Translations under genes and position numbers: made by a program | Origin: Saccharopolyspora kobensis | Lineage (GTDB): Bacteria > Actinomycetota > Actinomycetes > Mycobacteriales > Pseudonocardiaceae | Reading direction: 5' to 3' | DNA length: 64,000 nt | Assembly (NCBI RefSeq): GCF_900108315.1 | Contig: NZ_FNVB01000002.1 | Span: forward strand, 248,001 to 312,000 | In this document: one piece after another, positions 9,166-18,493 of the stretch | Layout: each line of letters opens with the position of its first letter | Position numbering within the stretch: position 1 is the first letter of the stretch | Notes under the pieces: model-generated | Told to the model about the DNA's origin: nothing | The model's input: the letters and a program-made list of their open reading frames with translations, nothing else | The model's database searches: none

Positions 9166-9366
9166 TCACCCGCGGCGACGTTCGGCGAACGCCACCTTGA
9201 GCCCGGCCGCTCGCGCCTTCACCAGGCCGCTGCGGTCCGCGAGGTCGTGGGCGACCTGCCGCTGGACGGACTTGAACCGGGAAACCTCCCGGAGGACCCG
9301 GACCAGCAGCAGCACGAGCAGGACCAGACCCGCTCCCAGCAGCACAAGACTCCACACGTACGGCAC
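9166..9366 (-). CDS. Small single-span membrane protein between pafC and tatA
   Basis: A 66-residue protein with one N-terminal transmembrane helix (WSLVLLGAGLVLLVLLLVRVL) and a basic cytoplasmic helix ending in ERRRG. GTG start at 9366, 18 bp after the pafC stop, and 79 bp before tatA, so it is probably in the same transcript. No known domain is recognised. Its strict reading frame, amphipathic pattern and operon position support a real gene. A role with the Tat membrane complex is a guess from position only. Confidence 0.7.
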   Translation of the reverse strand: MPYVWSLVLLGAGLVLLVLLLVRVLREVSRFKSVQRQVAHDLADRSGLVKARAAGLKVAFAERRRG

Positions 9367-9384
9367 CCGGTCACCGTATCGGGC

Positions 9385-10356
9385 CTAGATGGACGGAAGG
9401 TGACGTGCCCGTGCCAACGCGTCTTCCGCGCGTTGACGCACGTCACAGGCCAGGTCGTCGGGGCTGAGCACCCGGGCCTGCCCGCCCAGGCCGAGCAGCA
9501 GCCTGCTCATCCAGCTCCGGTCGGAGTAGCGCATCCGCACCCGGGCCCGCCCGTGCGGCAGCTCGACGAGCTCGTCCACCTGGTAGTACTCGGCGACCCA
9601 GCGCGCGTCCGGCTCCAGCTCCAGCTCGGCCACCGACTGGTCGGGCGCGGGCCGGAACAGCCCCTCCGACACGTCGGTGGGCTCGGCCTCCGAGGGCGGC
9701 TGCGCCGCTTCGCCCAGCACCGCGACCTCGTCGATCCGGTCCAGCCGGAACATCCGCACGCCCTGCGCGCTGCGGCACCAGGCCTCCAGGTAGCTGCGCC
9801 CGTCGATGAGCAGCAGCCGCATCGGGTCGACGGTCCGCTCGCTGATCTCGTCGCGCGAGGGCGTGTAGTAGCGGATCCACAGCGCCCGGCGCAGCGTCGT
9901 GGCCTCCTGCACCGCTGCCCGCACGCCGGGCTGCACCGCGCCACCGCGCCCCTCCAGCCCGACGACCACGCCGGCCGGGCGGGCCTGCCCGACGGCGTTC
10001 TCCACCTTCGCCAGGGTCCGCTGGACCGCGTCGGTGTCGGTGATGCCCGGCGTCTCGGCCAGCGCCCGCAGGGCGACCAGCAGCGCGGTGGCCTCCGAGG
10101 CGGTCAGCCGCAGCGGTCGCCGCATGCCCGCGTCGTAGGTGACGGTGATGGTGTCGCTCTCGAAGGAGAGGTCGATCAGGTCACCGGGACCGTAGCCGGG
10201 CAGCCCGCACATCCACAGCAGCTCCAGGTCCTTGCGCAGCTGCTGCTCGGTGACGCCGAAGTCGTCCGCGGCGTCGGCGACCGGGATGCCCGGACGGCTC
10301 AGCAGGTACGGCACCAGCGCCAGCAGGCGCGGCAGCCGCTCGGTCGCGCTCGTCAC
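9385..10356 (-). CDS. pafC: WYL-domain transcriptional regulator PafC
   Basis: A 323-residue partner of PafB. Together they form the activator that switches on DNA-damage genes independently of LexA/RecA in mycobacteria. It has an N-terminal helix-turn-helix (about residues 5-60, LLALVPYLLSRPGIPVADAA), a central WYL domain with the RSYLEAWCRSAQGVRMFRLDR core, and a WCX C-terminal extension. GTG start at 10356 inside the pafB stop (GTGA, 4-bp overlap), so the two are translationally coupled. Some actinobacteria fuse the two genes; here they are separate. Confidence 0.95.
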   Translation of the reverse strand: MTSATERLPRLLALVPYLLSRPGIPVADAADDFGVTEQQLRKDLELLWMCGLPGYGPGDLIDLSFESDTITVTYDAGMRRPLRLTASEATALLVALRALAETPGITDTDAVQRTLAKVENAVGQARPAGVVVGLEGRGGAVQPGVRAAVQEATTLRRALWIRYYTPSRDEISERTVDPMRLLLIDGRSYLEAWCRSAQGVRMFRLDRIDEVAVLGEAAQPPSEAEPTDVSEGLFRPAPDQSVAELELEPDARWVAEYYQVDELVELPHGRARVRMRYSDRSWMSRLLLGLGGQARVLSPDDLACDVRQRAEDALARARHLPSI

Positions 10357-11345
10357 CGCGTCCCCTTCCCCGGCTCGCCCTGGTCCACCACGTCCAGGTG
10401 GATCTCGTGGATCGTCTTGCGCAGCGTGTCCGGCTCCAGCACCAGCACGTCCGCCCCGTACCCGGCGAGCCAGCCCGCCGCCGATTCGGGGTAGTGCAGG
10501 TCGAGCTCGACCACGTCGCCCCAGTCGTCGCCGAGCTGCATCCGGTCCACGACCTTCGCCCGGCGCCGCGCGCCCTGCGCCCGCCCGTCCGCGACCCACA
10601 CGCGGGCGAGCGTGCTGGGCTGGGCGTGGCGGTGCTCGCCCGCGACGAAGCTCAGCAGGTCGATGTCCGGTGGGCGCTGGACCTGCCCGGCCCGTCCGGT
10701 CGCCTTCACCTTGTCCTGGATGCGGGACAACCGGAAGCACCGCGGCGCCTGCCGGTCGCGGTCGTGCCCGACGACGTACCAACGACCGCGCCAGGACACC
10801 ACGCCCCACGGCTCGACGGTCCGCCGGTGCACCTCGGGACTGCTCGGGCGCCGGTAGTCGAACTCCACCACCCGGCCGCTCTGCACCGCCGCCAGCAGCG
10901 GCGCGAACGCGGGCTCGGTGGTGCGCACCTTGGGCTCGACGGCCGCCGAAGCGTGCTCGTCGACGTCCACGCCTGCCGCGCGCAGCTTCAGCAGCGCGCC
11001 GCGGGCCGCCGCGGTGAGCTCCGGGGCGTCCCACAGCCGCACGGCCAGCGCCACGGCGGCGGCCTCGTCGGGCTCCAGGTCGATGTCGCCCAGCTCGTAG
11101 TCGCGCCGCGCGATCCGGTAACCGTCGGTGGCGTCGAAGGCCGAGTTCCGGCCGGTCTCCAGCGGGATGCCGAGATCCCGCAGTTCCGCCTTGTCCCGTT
11201 CGAAGGTTCGGAAGAAGGCCTCGTCAGTGGGCGCGCCGGAGTAGCCCGGCACGATCGCCCGGATCCGATCCGCGGTGAGGTACTGGCGGGTCGACAGCAG
11301 ACACAGCACCAGGTTCACCAAGCGTTCAGCACGCACAGTGGCCAC
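10353..11345 (-). CDS. pafB: WYL-domain transcriptional regulator PafB
   Basis: A 330-residue HTH-WYL-WCX regulator and partner of PafC. The N-terminal winged helix (RAERLVNLVLCLLSTRQYLT) is followed by a WYL core seen as GVVSWRGRWYVVGHDRDRQA and a C-terminal WCX region. Despite the name (proteasome accessory factor), PafBC is not needed for pupylation; it senses DNA damage, probably through a ligand bound by WYL. GTG start at 11345, preceded 6 nt upstream by TAGAGT, so the transcript looks leaderless. It is divergent from the SDR gene, which separates it from pafA, its usual neighbour. Confidence 0.95.
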   Translation of the reverse strand: MATVRAERLVNLVLCLLSTRQYLTADRIRAIVPGYSGAPTDEAFFRTFERDKAELRDLGIPLETGRNSAFDATDGYRIARRDYELGDIDLEPDEAAAVALAVRLWDAPELTAAARGALLKLRAAGVDVDEHASAAVEPKVRTTEPAFAPLLAAVQSGRVVEFDYRRPSSPEVHRRTVEPWGVVSWRGRWYVVGHDRDRQAPRCFRLSRIQDKVKATGRAGQVQRPPDIDLLSFVAGEHRHAQPSTLARVWVADGRAQGARRRAKVVDRMQLGDDWGDVVELDLHYPESAAGWLAGYGADVLVLEPDTLRKTIHEIHLDVVDQGEPGKGTR

Positions 11346-11351
11346 CGCAGA

Positions 11352-11357
11352 ACTCTA
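11352..11357 (-). promoter_or_regulatory. pafB -10 box, leaderless promoter
   Basis: TAGAGT on the minus strand lies 6 nt before the pafB GTG, the spacing of leaderless actinobacterial transcripts. There is no ribosome-binding site. Confidence 0.55.
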
Positions 11358-11532
11358 GCCCGCCCGGATTCGATCATGTGTTTGGGTCGGGGCGCGTTGT
11401 TCCCAGTGGGGCGGGAGGGGCCAAAGAGGCAAAGATTTCGGTCTGCACTGAAGTCACGATGAACGCGAAGAAGTTTCACGACGGTCCGCACCCGGCCGGG
11501 CGCGAAGAAGTTCGCGGTGATCACTTCGCGCC

Positions 11533-11538
11533 TACCCT
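11533..11538 (+). promoter_or_regulatory. SDR gene -10 box, leaderless promoter
   Basis: TACCCT lies 6 nt before the ATG at 11545. No ribosome-binding site is present. Upstream are two direct copies of CGCGAAGAAGTT (about 11466 and 11501) that could be a regulator site. Confidence 0.55.
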
Positions 11539-11544
11539 GGACGC

Positions 11545-12240
11545 ATGTCCGAACGCGTCTTGATGATCACCGGGGCATCCCGCGGAATCGGTGCCGCGAC
11601 CGCGCGAGCCGCCGCCGCGGCCGGCTACCGCCTGGTCCTCACCGCCCGCTCCGCCGACGCCCTGTCCGCACTGGTCGACGAGCTCGGCCCGGAAACCGCG
11701 CTGGCGCTGCCCTGCGACGTCACCGACTACGCCAACCTCACCGAGGCCGTCCAGCACGCCGAGGACCGCTTCGGGCGCCTGGACGCGGTGTTCGCCAACG
11801 CGGGCACCAGCCTGCACACCTCGTTCCTCGGCAACGGCGGCGCCGAACCCGAGCAGTGGCGCGACATGGTCCTCACCAACGTCTACGGCGCCGCGATCAC
11901 CGCCCGCGCCGCACTGCCCGCCCTCGCCCGCACCGAGGGCCACCTGCTGCTGACCGGCTCCAACGCGGGCCGCGGCATCCGCCCGGGGAACCTCTACTCG
12001 GCGACGAAGTGGGCGGTCACCGGCATGGCCCAGAACATCCGCGCGGAATGCGTGGGCACCGGAGTCCGCGTGACGCTCATCCAGCCGGGCATGGTCGAGA
12101 CCGAGATGACCGAGGACACCCAGGACGTCCCCAAGCTCAACGCCGAGGACATCGCCAACGCGGCCCTCTACGCCCTCCAGCAACCGCCGACGGTCGACGT
12201 CAACGAACTCATCATCCGCCCCACCGGGCAACAGCGGTGA
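11545..12240 (+). CDS. Short-chain dehydrogenase/reductase
   Basis: A 231-residue classical SDR oxidoreductase using NAD(P)H. The Rossmann motif TGASRGIGAATARA is at residues 8-21, and NAG appears in FANAGTS. The catalytic Ser is in LLTGSNAGRG and the YxxxK pair in NLYSATKWAVTG. The PG motif LIQPGMVETEM follows. The substrate is unknown. It stands alone on the plus strand between pafB and pafA, which are adjacent in mycobacteria, and so looks inserted. A strong hairpin separates it from the convergent pafA. Confidence 0.92.
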   Translation: MSERVLMITGASRGIGAATARAAAAAGYRLVLTARSADALSALVDELGPETALALPCDVTDYANLTEAVQHAEDRFGRLDAVFANAGTSLHTSFLGNGGAEPEQWRDMVLTNVYGAAITARAALPALARTEGHLLLTGSNAGRGIRPGNLYSATKWAVTGMAQNIRAECVGTGVRVTLIQPGMVETEMTEDTQDVPKLNAEDIANAALYALQQPPTVDVNELIIRPTGQQR

Positions 12241-12244
12241 CCTT

Positions 12245-12292
12245 CCGCGGTGGAGGGCGCCCCCGATCGCCCGGAAGTGCCCTCCACCGCGG
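12245..12292. terminator. Bidirectional terminator between SDR and pafA
   Basis: Perfect 14-bp arms CCGCGGTGGAGGGC / GCCCTCCACCGCGG with a 20-nt loop, placed between the converging stops at 12240 and 12295. It serves both strands. Confidence 0.75.
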
Positions 12293-12294
12293 GG

Positions 12295-13653
12295 TCAGAG
12301 CGAGTTGATGAGGCGCTCGACGCGGTCGTCGACCGCGCGGAAGGGGTCCTTGCACAGGACCGTGCGCTGGGCCTGGTCGTTGAGCTTGAGGTGCACCCAG
12401 TCGACCGTGAAGTCCCGGCCCGCGGCCTGCGCGGCGGCGATGAAGTCACCGCGCAGCTTGGCCCGGGTGCTCTGCGGCGGGGTGTCCTTGGCCGCCTCGA
12501 TCTCGCCGTCCTCGGTGGCCCGGTCCACCAGGTCCTTGCGCTGCAGCATGTCGAACAGCCCGCGGCCGCGCCGGATGTCGTGGTAGGCCAGGTCCAGCTG
12601 GGCGATCCGCGGGCTGGACAGCTCCAGGCCGTGCTTGCCGCGGTAGCGCTCCAGCAGCCGGTGCTTGATCGCCCAGTCGATCTCCCGGTCGATCAGCGAG
12701 AAGTCCTGCTGCTCGATGGCGTCCAGCGCCCGGCCCCACAGCTCCAGGATCCGCTCGGTCATCGGGTCCGAACCGCGCCGCGCCACGTGGTCGACGGCCC
12801 GGCCGTAGTACTCCCGCTGGATGTCCAGCGCCGAGGCCTCCCGGCCGCCCGCCAGCCGGACCGTGCGCCGCCCGGTCAGGTCGTGGCTGATCTCGCGGAT
12901 CGCGCGGATCGGGTTGTCCAGGCTGAAGTCCCGGAACTGCACGCCCTGCTCGACCATCTCCAGCACCAGGTTCGCCGAGCCGACCTTGAGCAGCGTGGTC
13001 ACCTCGGACATGTTGGAGTCGCCGACGATGACGTGCAGCCGGCGGTAGCGCTCGGCGTCGGCGTGCGGCTCGTCGCGGGTGTTGATGATCGGCCGCGAGC
13101 GGGTCGTCGCGCTGGAGACGCCCTCCCAGATGTGCTCGGCGCGCTGCGACAGGCAGTACACCGCGCCGCGCGGCGTCTGCAGCACCTTGCCCGCGCCGCA
13201 GATGAGCTGGCGGGTCACCAGGAACGGCAGCAGCACGTCGGCGATCCGGGAGAACTCGCCGGAGCGCCCGACCAGGTAGTTCTCGTGGCAGCCGTAGGAG
13301 TTGCCCGCGGAGTCGGTGTTGTTCTTGAACAGGAAGATGTCACCGCCGATGCCCTCGTCGGCCAGCCGCCGCTCGGCGTCGATGAGCAGGTCCTCCAGGA
13401 TCCGCTCACCGGACTTGTCGTGCGTGACGAGCTGGACGAGGTCGTCGCACTCGGCCGTGGCGTACTCCGGGTGGGAGCCCACGTCCAGGTAGAGCCTGGC
13501 CCCGTTGCGGAGGAAGACGTTGGACGACCGCCCCCACGACACGACCCGTCGGAACAGGTATCTGGCCACCTCGTCCGGGGACAGTCGACGCTGCCCGTGG
13601 AAGGTGCAGGTGACCCCGAACTCGGTTTCGATGCCGAAGATCCGCCGCTGCAT
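12295..13653 (-). CDS. pafA: Pup--protein ligase PafA
   Basis: A 452-residue ligase that phosphorylates the C-terminal Glu of Pup with ATP and joins it to a substrate lysine. It belongs to the carboxylate-amine ligase (glutamine synthetase-like) fold shared with Dop. The N-terminus [20 protein letters not shown] is diagnostic, with the Mg-binding Glu near residue 9. The catalytic-base region [13 protein letters not shown] and the [20 protein letters not shown] segment are intact. The length matches M. tuberculosis PafA (452). A -10-like TAGTGT lies 6 nt before the ATG. It is separated from prcA by 394 bp, so it has its own promoter. Confidence 0.97.
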   Translation of the reverse strand: MQRRIFGIETEFGVTCTFHGQRRLSPDEVARYLFRRVVSWGRSSNVFLRNGARLYLDVGSHPEYATAECDDLVQLVTHDKSGERILEDLLIDAERRLADEGIGGDIFLFKNNTDSAGNSYGCHENYLVGRSGEFSRIADVLLPFLVTRQLICGAGKVLQTPRGAVYCLSQRAEHIWEGVSSATTRSRPIINTRDEPHADAERYRRLHVIVGDSNMSEVTTLLKVGSANLVLEMVEQGVQFRDFSLDNPIRAIREISHDLTGRRTVRLAGGREASALDIQREYYGRAVDHVARRGSDPMTERILELWGRALDAIEQQDFSLIDREIDWAIKHRLLERYRGKHGLELSSPRIAQLDLAYHDIRRGRGLFDMLQRKDLVDRATEDGEIEAAKDTPPQSTRAKLRGDFIAAAQAAGRDFTVDWVHLKLNDQAQRTVLCKDPFRAVDDRVERLINSL

Positions 13654-13659
13654 GACTCC

Positions 13660-13665
13660 ACACTA
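13660..13665 (-). promoter_or_regulatory. pafA -10 box, leaderless promoter
   Basis: TAGTGT on the minus strand, 6 nt before the pafA ATG. The intervening GGAGTC is too close to act as a normal ribosome-binding site. Confidence 0.55.
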
Positions 13666-13976
13666 GGCGCTAATACCGCTTCGCGGCGGTCCGCCGTTCG
13701 GGCACCTGTGGCGCGTCCTGCCGACGAAAACGGTTGCACCGCGTCATCGGGCGTGCCGCGCGGGCCGCCGACCGGCCCGCACCGGGCCCCGCCGCAGCCC
13801 GGCCACCTCGCCACCGGCGGTGTCCGAAGCGGCCTCCGACCACAGCATGTTGTGACCCGCGGCGGCCATGCGGCCGGTCAACGCTTGGCGGGCAGCCGTT
13901 CGGGGAATCCGGTGCTCGACGCACGAGTGCGGGACACCGGTCAGCCGACCGGCATCCCGCACTCTGGAGCTCGCCG

Positions 13977-14040
13977 GGCGATTTCGCGCGAAATCGCCGT
14001 CAGTCCTGCACGCGGAATGGCGATTTCGCGCGAAATCGCC
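13977..14040. repeat. Tandem pair of perfect 22-bp palindromes after prcA
   Basis: Two identical palindromes (13977-13998 and 14019-14040) share the core GCGATTTCGCGCGAAATCGC, extended by one G and C at the ends, and are 20 bp apart. The second ends 8 bp from the prcA stop codon at 14048. They probably terminate the dop/pup/prcBA transcript. The arms GCGATTTC / GAAATCGC resemble the family B repeats found elsewhere in the window. Confidence 0.8.
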
Positions 14041-14047
14041 ACCACCG

Positions 14048-14791
14048 CTACTTGCCCGCGGAGGTGTCCTCGGAGCTCTCGGACTCGTCCGAAGTCGACG
14101 CCCGCTCCGGGATCAGCGCCTTCAGCGCCGCACCCTGGATCCGGCGGAAGGTCCGGTTCGGCCGGGCGCGGTCGAGCACCGCGACCTCCAGCTTGTCGGC
14201 GCTCAGCTCCCGGTTGCCGTCCCCGCCGGAGGACAGCGCCTCGATCGCCACCTTCGCGGCGTCGGCCAGTTCCAGCCCGTCGCTGAAGGACTCCTTGAGC
14301 GCGCTGGTGATCGCGTCGGCCTGACCGCCCATCACCACGAACTGCGGTTCGTCCACGATGGACCCGTCGTAGGTCAGCCGGTACAGCTGGTCGGTGTCGG
14401 CGGTGAAACCGGCCTCCGCCACGCAGATCTCGACCTCGAACGGCTTGATCTGCTCGGTGAAGATGGCACCCAGGTGCTGGGCGTAGGTGTTGGCCAGCGA
14501 GCGGCCGGTGACGTCACGCCGGTCGTAGGAGTACCCGCGCACGTCGGCGATGCGCACCCCGGCCACCCGCAGCGCCTCGAACTCGCTGTAGCGGCCCACC
14601 GCCGCGAAGCCGATGCGGTCGTAGATCTCGGAGACCTTGTGCAGCGTCGGCGACGGGTTCTCGGCGACGAACAGCACCCCACCGGCGTACTTGAGCACCA
14701 CCACGCTGCGCCCCCGCGCAATGCCCTTGCGGGCCAGCTCGGAACGCTCCCGCATCAACTGCTCGGGGGAGGTGTAGAACGGCATCGTCAC
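14048..14791 (-). CDS. prcA: 20S proteasome alpha subunit PrcA
   Basis: A 247-residue alpha subunit that forms the outer heptameric rings and gates the proteasome core. The N-terminal gating peptide and H0 helix are seen as [20 protein letters not shown], followed by the family core [17 protein letters not shown]. The C-terminal tail is acidic and Ser-rich. GTG at 14791 has AGGAG 9 nt upstream; the ATG two codons in (14785) would match the mycobacterial start more closely but is too far from that site. It follows prcB by 51 bp. Confidence 0.96.
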   Translation of the reverse strand: MTMPFYTSPEQLMRERSELARKGIARGRSVVVLKYAGGVLFVAENPSPTLHKVSEIYDRIGFAAVGRYSEFEALRVAGVRIADVRGYSYDRRDVTGRSLANTYAQHLGAIFTEQIKPFEVEICVAEAGFTADTDQLYRLTYDGSIVDEPQFVVMGGQADAITSALKESFSDGLELADAAKVAIEALSSGGDGNRELSADKLEVAVLDRARPNRTFRRIQGAALKALIPERASTSDESESSEDTSAGK

Positions 14792-14842
14792 GGCTGTGCA
14801 CTCCTGGTTCGAATCTGCTCGCGAGTCGGATCGGGGCGGGTG

Positions 14843-15697
14843 TCAGCCGCCGGGGTTCTCCAACCGGCCGTTGACGACCGCGGTGGCGACCTCGGAGGTG
14901 CGCTCCTCGGGCAGCCGCACGGCACCGTCGGCGGCCGTGATGGTGACGACCGACGGGAAGATGCGCCGCGACAGGTCCGGGCCACCGGTGGCCGAGTCGT
15001 CGTCGGCCGCGTCGTAGAGCGCCTCGACCGCGGTGCGCACCGCGGTGTCCAGATCGGCGTCCGGGTCGAAGCGCTTCTTCAGCGCGGACTTCGCGAACAG
15101 CGAACCCGAACCGACCGCGTGGAAACCGGCCGCCTCGTCGTAGCGGCCGCCGACCACGTCGTAGGACACGATCCGCCCGGCGCGGTCGGGATCCTCGGCA
15201 TCGGTGTCGTAACCGGCGAACAGCGGCACCACGGCGAGGCCCTGCATGGCGGCCTGGAGGTTGCCGCGCAGCATGTTCGCCAGCCGGTTCGCCTTGCCGT
15301 CCAGCGACAGCGAGATGCCTTCCAGCTTCTCGTAGTGCTCCAGCTCGACCGCGTACAGCTTGACCAGTTCCTGCGCCACGCCCGCGGTACCGGCGATGCC
15401 GACCGCCGAGTACGCGTCGGTGACGAACAGCTTCTCCATGTCCCGCTGGGCGATCAGGTTGCCCATGGTGGCCCGGCGGTCACCGGCCAGCAGCACGCCG
15501 CCGCGGAAGGTCACCGCGACGATCGTGGTGCCGTGCGGGGCTTCCACCGCGCCCTCCGCCGGCTTCCGGCCGCCGGGCAGCAGTTCGGGCGAAGTGGACC
15601 GGAGGAAGTCGGTGAACGACGACGACCCCGGGGTGAGGTAGGCGGCGGGCAGTGCCTGACCCGGGAACTGGGTCGAGCTCGATTCCATCAGCGACAT
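14843..15697 (-). CDS. prcB: 20S proteasome beta subunit PrcB
   Basis: A 284-residue proteolytic subunit made with a 56-residue propeptide. Autocleavage is expected in [12 protein letters not shown], exposing Thr57 as the N-terminal nucleophile. The propeptide motif [17 protein letters not shown] matches mycobacterial PrcB, whose propeptide has 57 residues. [12 protein letters not shown] follows the active site and contains the conserved Lys/Asp-region context. Start at 15697 (GGGAG 3 nt upstream) or the in-frame ATG at 15688. It lies between pup and prcA in the standard order. Confidence 0.96.
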   Translation of the reverse strand: MSLMESSSTQFPGQALPAAYLTPGSSSFTDFLRSTSPELLPGGRKPAEGAVEAPHGTTIVAVTFRGGVLLAGDRRATMGNLIAQRDMEKLFVTDAYSAVGIAGTAGVAQELVKLYAVELEHYEKLEGISLSLDGKANRLANMLRGNLQAAMQGLAVVPLFAGYDTDAEDPDRAGRIVSYDVVGGRYDEAAGFHAVGSGSLFAKSALKKRFDPDADLDTAVRTAVEALYDAADDDSATGGPDLSRRIFPSVVTITAADGAVRLPEERTSEVATAVVNGRLENPGG

Positions 15698-15801
15698 CGT
15701 CTCCCGATCGAAGGACCTGCGACTGGTACGCACTCTAGTCAAGATCCGGCGCGCAGCGGACGGCACCGGGCCGCGCGCGGCGGCCCGGAAACCGGTCCTG
15801 C

Positions 15802-15993
15802 TTACTGCCCGCCCTTCTGGACGTAGGCGCGGACGAAGTCCTCGGCGTTCTCCTCCAGGACGTCGTCGATCTCATCCAGGATGGCGTCCACGTCCTCGCC
15901 GAGCTTCTCGCGGCGTTCCTGGCCGGCTGCCTCGGGCCCCTGCTCTTCCTCGCCGTCGCCGCCGCCGTGCCGCTGAACCTTTTCCTGGGACAT
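15802..15993 (-). CDS. pup: Prokaryotic ubiquitin-like protein Pup
   Basis: A 63-residue intrinsically disordered tag. The central coiled-coil-forming segment [19 protein letters not shown] binds the Arc N-terminal coiled coils. The chain ends in GGQ, so Dop must deamidate the last Gln to Glu before PafA can use it. The N-terminal half is Gly/Glu/Gln-rich. Start at 15993 is supported by GGGAGG 4 nt upstream. It is 104 bp before prcB and is probably transcribed with prcB and prcA from a promoter near 16052. Confidence 0.97.
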   Translation of the reverse strand: MSQEKVQRHGGGDGEEEQGPEAAGQERREKLGEDVDAILDEIDDVLEENAEDFVRAYVQKGGQ

Positions 15994-16345
15994 CTCGCCT
16001 CCCGGTGGTCGACCTCCGGACCTCCCCTGCACCGGGGACGTCCTGCTGTGAACACTACCCATCCGAACACCCGTTGGCCCACAGCCAGCCGGGGGTCATT
16101 GCGATCTTCCGGACCCGCCTGACGTGGCTGTCCGTCACCGCAGGCCGGGGATCCTCCGTACGACACGCGGCTTGGTCGACCCAGGTCAGGCAAGCGGCGC
16201 GCCGCGGGTTCTCCGAAGCTCTCTCGCGCGGACGGCCCGGACGCCGCGTACTGGTTCACGCTCGAATCCGGGATCCCGTGGCCGAGGAAGCCGCTGAGGC
16301 TCCGCCACCCGCACCGCCGCGCAAAACGACCGAACCACTGTTCCG
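15994..16345. other. Intergenic gap between pup and dop
   Basis: 352 bp with no recognisable gene on either strand. It contains the pup ribosome-binding site and a possible -10 box (TAGTGT, minus strand, 16052-16057) about 59 nt upstream of the pup ATG. The gap suggests that pup-prcB-prcA can be transcribed apart from dop. Confidence 0.5.
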
Positions 16346-17845
16346 TCACCCCTTGGTCAGGGAATCGACCAGTTCCTCGGCGCTGGCCGCGGCCTCCAGG
16401 AGCGCGCCGACGTGGGCCTTCGTGCCGCGCAGCGGTTCCAACGTCGGGATGCGCACCAGCGATTCCCGGCCGAGGTCGAAGATGACCGAGTCCCAGGACG
16501 CCGCCGCCACCTCCGACGGGTAGCGCTCCAGGCACCGGCCGCGGAAGTAGGCGCGGGTGTCCTCCGGCGGTGTGAGCACCGCGTCGCGGACCTCCTCCTC
16601 GCTGACCAGGCGCTTCATCGAGCCGCGCGCGACCAGCCGGTTGTAGAGGCCCTTGTCCAGCCGCACGTCGGAGTACTGCAGGTCGATCATGTGCAGCCGC
16701 GGCGAGGCCCAGCCCAGGCTGTCGCGGCTGCGGTAGCTCTCCAGCAGCCGCAGCTTGGCCGGCCAGTCCAGCCGGTCGGCGCAGCTCATCGGATCGGTGC
16801 TGAGCAGGTCCAGCACCTCGCCCCAGGTGTCCAGCACCTCGCGCGCGGCCCGCTCGCCGCCGTGCTCGTCGAGGAAGGCCGCCGCCCGCTCGTGGTAGGC
16901 GCGCTGCAGGTCCAGGCCGGTGAACCGGCGGCCGTCGGCGAGCTCCACGGTCTGCTTCAGCGTCGGGTCGTGGCTGATCAGGTGCACGGCCTGCACCGGG
17001 TCGACCAGCTTGAGGTCGTCGAAGCGGTGACCGGACTCGATCATGTCCAGCACCAGTGCCGCGGTGCCGAGCTTGAGGTAGGTGGAGGTCTCCGCCAGGT
17101 TGGCGTCGCCGATGATCACGTGCAGCCGCCGGTACTTGTCGGCGTCGGCGTGCGGTTCGTCGCGGGTGTTGATGATGCCGCGCTTGAGGGTCGTCTCCAG
17201 GCCGACCTCGACCTCGATGTAGTCGGAGCGCTGGGAGAGCTGGAACCCGGCCTTCTCCCCCGCCTGCCCGACACCGACCCGGCCCGAACCGCAGATCACC
17301 TGGCGGGAGGCGAAGAACGGGGTGAGCCCGCCGATCACCGCGGTGAACGGGGTGCTGCGCGACATCAGGTAGTTCTCGTGGGTGCCGTAGCTGGCGCCCT
17401 TGCCGTCGACGTTGTTCTTGTAGAGCTGGATGGGCGCGGTGCCGGGCACGCTGGCCGCCCGGATCGCCGCCTCCTCCATCACCCGTTCGCCCGCCTTGTC
17501 CCAGATGACCGCATCGCGCGGATTGGTCACCTCCGGGGCGGAGTACTCCGGGTGCGCGTGGTCGACGTAGAGCCGCGCGCCGTTGGTGAGGATGACGTTG
17601 GCCGCGCCGAGGTCGTCGCCGTCGGAGTTGCTGGGCTGCTGCGCCGCCGCGCTGAGGTCGAAGCCGCGGGCGTCCCGCAGGGGCGATTCGACCTCGTAGT
17701 CCCAGCGCGCGCGCCTGGCCCGCGGGATGTCGGCCGCAGCCGCGTAAGCGAGCACGATGTGCGTGGAGGTCAGCACCGGGTTTGCGCTGGAATCGCCCGG
17801 CACGACGATGCCGTACTCCACCTCGGTTCCCATGATCCGCCGCAT
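16346..17845 (-). CDS. dop: Pup deamidase/depupylase Dop
   Basis: A 499-residue paralogue of PafA. It deamidates the C-terminal Gln of Pup and cleaves the Pup-lysine isopeptide bond, using bound nucleotide as cofactor. The N-terminus [13 protein letters not shown] is diagnostic; the start at 17845 matches the mycobacterial protein. The extra Dop loop (after [20 protein letters not shown]) that PafA lacks is present. The nucleophile-region motif [14 protein letters not shown] and [20 protein letters not shown] are intact. TACGCT lies 7 nt before the ATG, so the mRNA is probably leaderless. Confidence 0.97.
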   Translation of the reverse strand: MRRIMGTEVEYGIVVPGDSSANPVLTSTHIVLAYAAAADIPRARRARWDYEVESPLRDARGFDLSAAAQQPSNSDGDDLGAANVILTNGARLYVDHAHPEYSAPEVTNPRDAVIWDKAGERVMEEAAIRAASVPGTAPIQLYKNNVDGKGASYGTHENYLMSRSTPFTAVIGGLTPFFASRQVICGSGRVGVGQAGEKAGFQLSQRSDYIEVEVGLETTLKRGIINTRDEPHADADKYRRLHVIIGDANLAETSTYLKLGTAALVLDMIESGHRFDDLKLVDPVQAVHLISHDPTLKQTVELADGRRFTGLDLQRAYHERAAAFLDEHGGERAAREVLDTWGEVLDLLSTDPMSCADRLDWPAKLRLLESYRSRDSLGWASPRLHMIDLQYSDVRLDKGLYNRLVARGSMKRLVSEEEVRDAVLTPPEDTRAYFRGRCLERYPSEVAAASWDSVIFDLGRESLVRIPTLEPLRGTKAHVGALLEAAASAEELVDSLTKG

Positions 17846-17852
17846 ACCTCGC

Positions 17853-17858
17853 AGCGTA
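17853..17858 (-). promoter_or_regulatory. dop -10 box, leaderless promoter
   Basis: TACGCT on the minus strand, 7 nt before the dop ATG; no ribosome-binding site in between. Confidence 0.5.
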
Positions 17859-17973
17859 CGGGGTATCACCGACCGTGCGGAGTGCTGCGCGCCACAGGAT
17901 GTCGGATCGTGGTAAACACCGCCGGTGCCGGTGCGTCGGGTGTGCCCCGCTGGACGGCTGCGACGATCGGGGC

Positions 17974-18483
17974 ATGAAGCCTGGCGAAGAACTGGTGGCC
18001 GTGTACGACGCGGCCGGGCGTGTCGTGGGCAGTGCGACCCGGCAGCGGATGCGCGCGGAAGGCCTGTGGCACGCGTCGGCGGCGGTGCTGGTCCGCTCCC
18101 CCGACGGCGAGAGCATCTACGTGCACCGCCGGACCGACACCAAGGACGTCTACCCCGGCCTCCACGACTGCGCGGCGGGCGGTGTCGTCGCGGCGGGCGA
18201 GGACCCGGACACCACCGCCGAGCGCGAGCTCGCCGAGGAGCTGGGCGTGCGCGGCGCGCCGCTGCGGTTCCTGTTCCGCTCCACCTTCGACCAGGGCACC
18301 GTGCGGTACCACGGCTTCCTCTACGAGGTCCGCTGGGACGGCCCGATCACCCACCAGCCCGAAGAGGTCGCCGCGGGCTGGTGGATGCCGCTGCCGGAAC
18401 TCCGCGAACGCCTGGACGACCCGCGGTGGCCGTTCGTCCCGGACGGCCGGAAGTTCGCCCTGGAGTGGTTCGCCCGGATGTGA
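17974..18483 (+). CDS. NUDIX hydrolase
   Basis: A 169-residue hydrolase of nucleoside-diphosphate-X compounds. The NUDIX box spans about residues 67-89, [20 protein letters not shown] then ELG, fitting Gx5Ex7REUxEExGU. The surrounding [20 protein letters not shown] is typical of the isopentenyl-diphosphate isomerase-like NUDIX group (YfcD-like). The substrate is unknown. The ATG at 17974 is chosen because the protein aligns from [12 protein letters not shown]. Divergent from dop (128 bp between starts) and convergent with the aldo/keto reductase. Confidence 0.9.
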   Translation: MKPGEELVAVYDAAGRVVGSATRQRMRAEGLWHASAAVLVRSPDGESIYVHRRTDTKDVYPGLHDCAAGGVVAAGEDPDTTAERELAEELGVRGAPLRFLFRSTFDQGTVRYHGFLYEVRWDGPITHQPEEVAAGWWMPLPELRERLDDPRWPFVPDGRKFALEWFARM

Positions 18484-18493
18484 GGAGTTCCGC

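Larger units (their letters stand above)
13654..14047. other. Intergenic gap between pafA and prcA
   Basis: 394 bp holding the pafA promoter at its left end and two identical palindromes at its right end, just after the prcA stop. Short reading frames occur on both strands (for example 13744-13962 minus) but none has a ribosome-binding site or recognisable motif; no gene is called. Confidence 0.6.

Noticed and set aside
9385-11034. Continuous frame that could suggest a fused PafB-PafC protein
   Set aside because: The first part is a wrong-frame translation of pafB; the true pafB frame stops at 10353 and overlaps the pafC GTG.
13744-13962. A 72-codon minus-strand frame between pafA and prcA
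   Set aside because: No ribosome-binding site, no recognisable motif, and composition typical of a chance frame.
12250-14286. A 678-codon plus-strand frame across pafA
   Set aside because: It is the antisense shadow of pafA and the pafA-prcA gap, with biased composition and no start signal.
14805-14816. GGTTCGAATC, identical to a tRNA T-loop
   Set aside because: It lies in the 51-bp prcB-prcA gap; no acceptor stem, anticodon arm or D arm fits around it.
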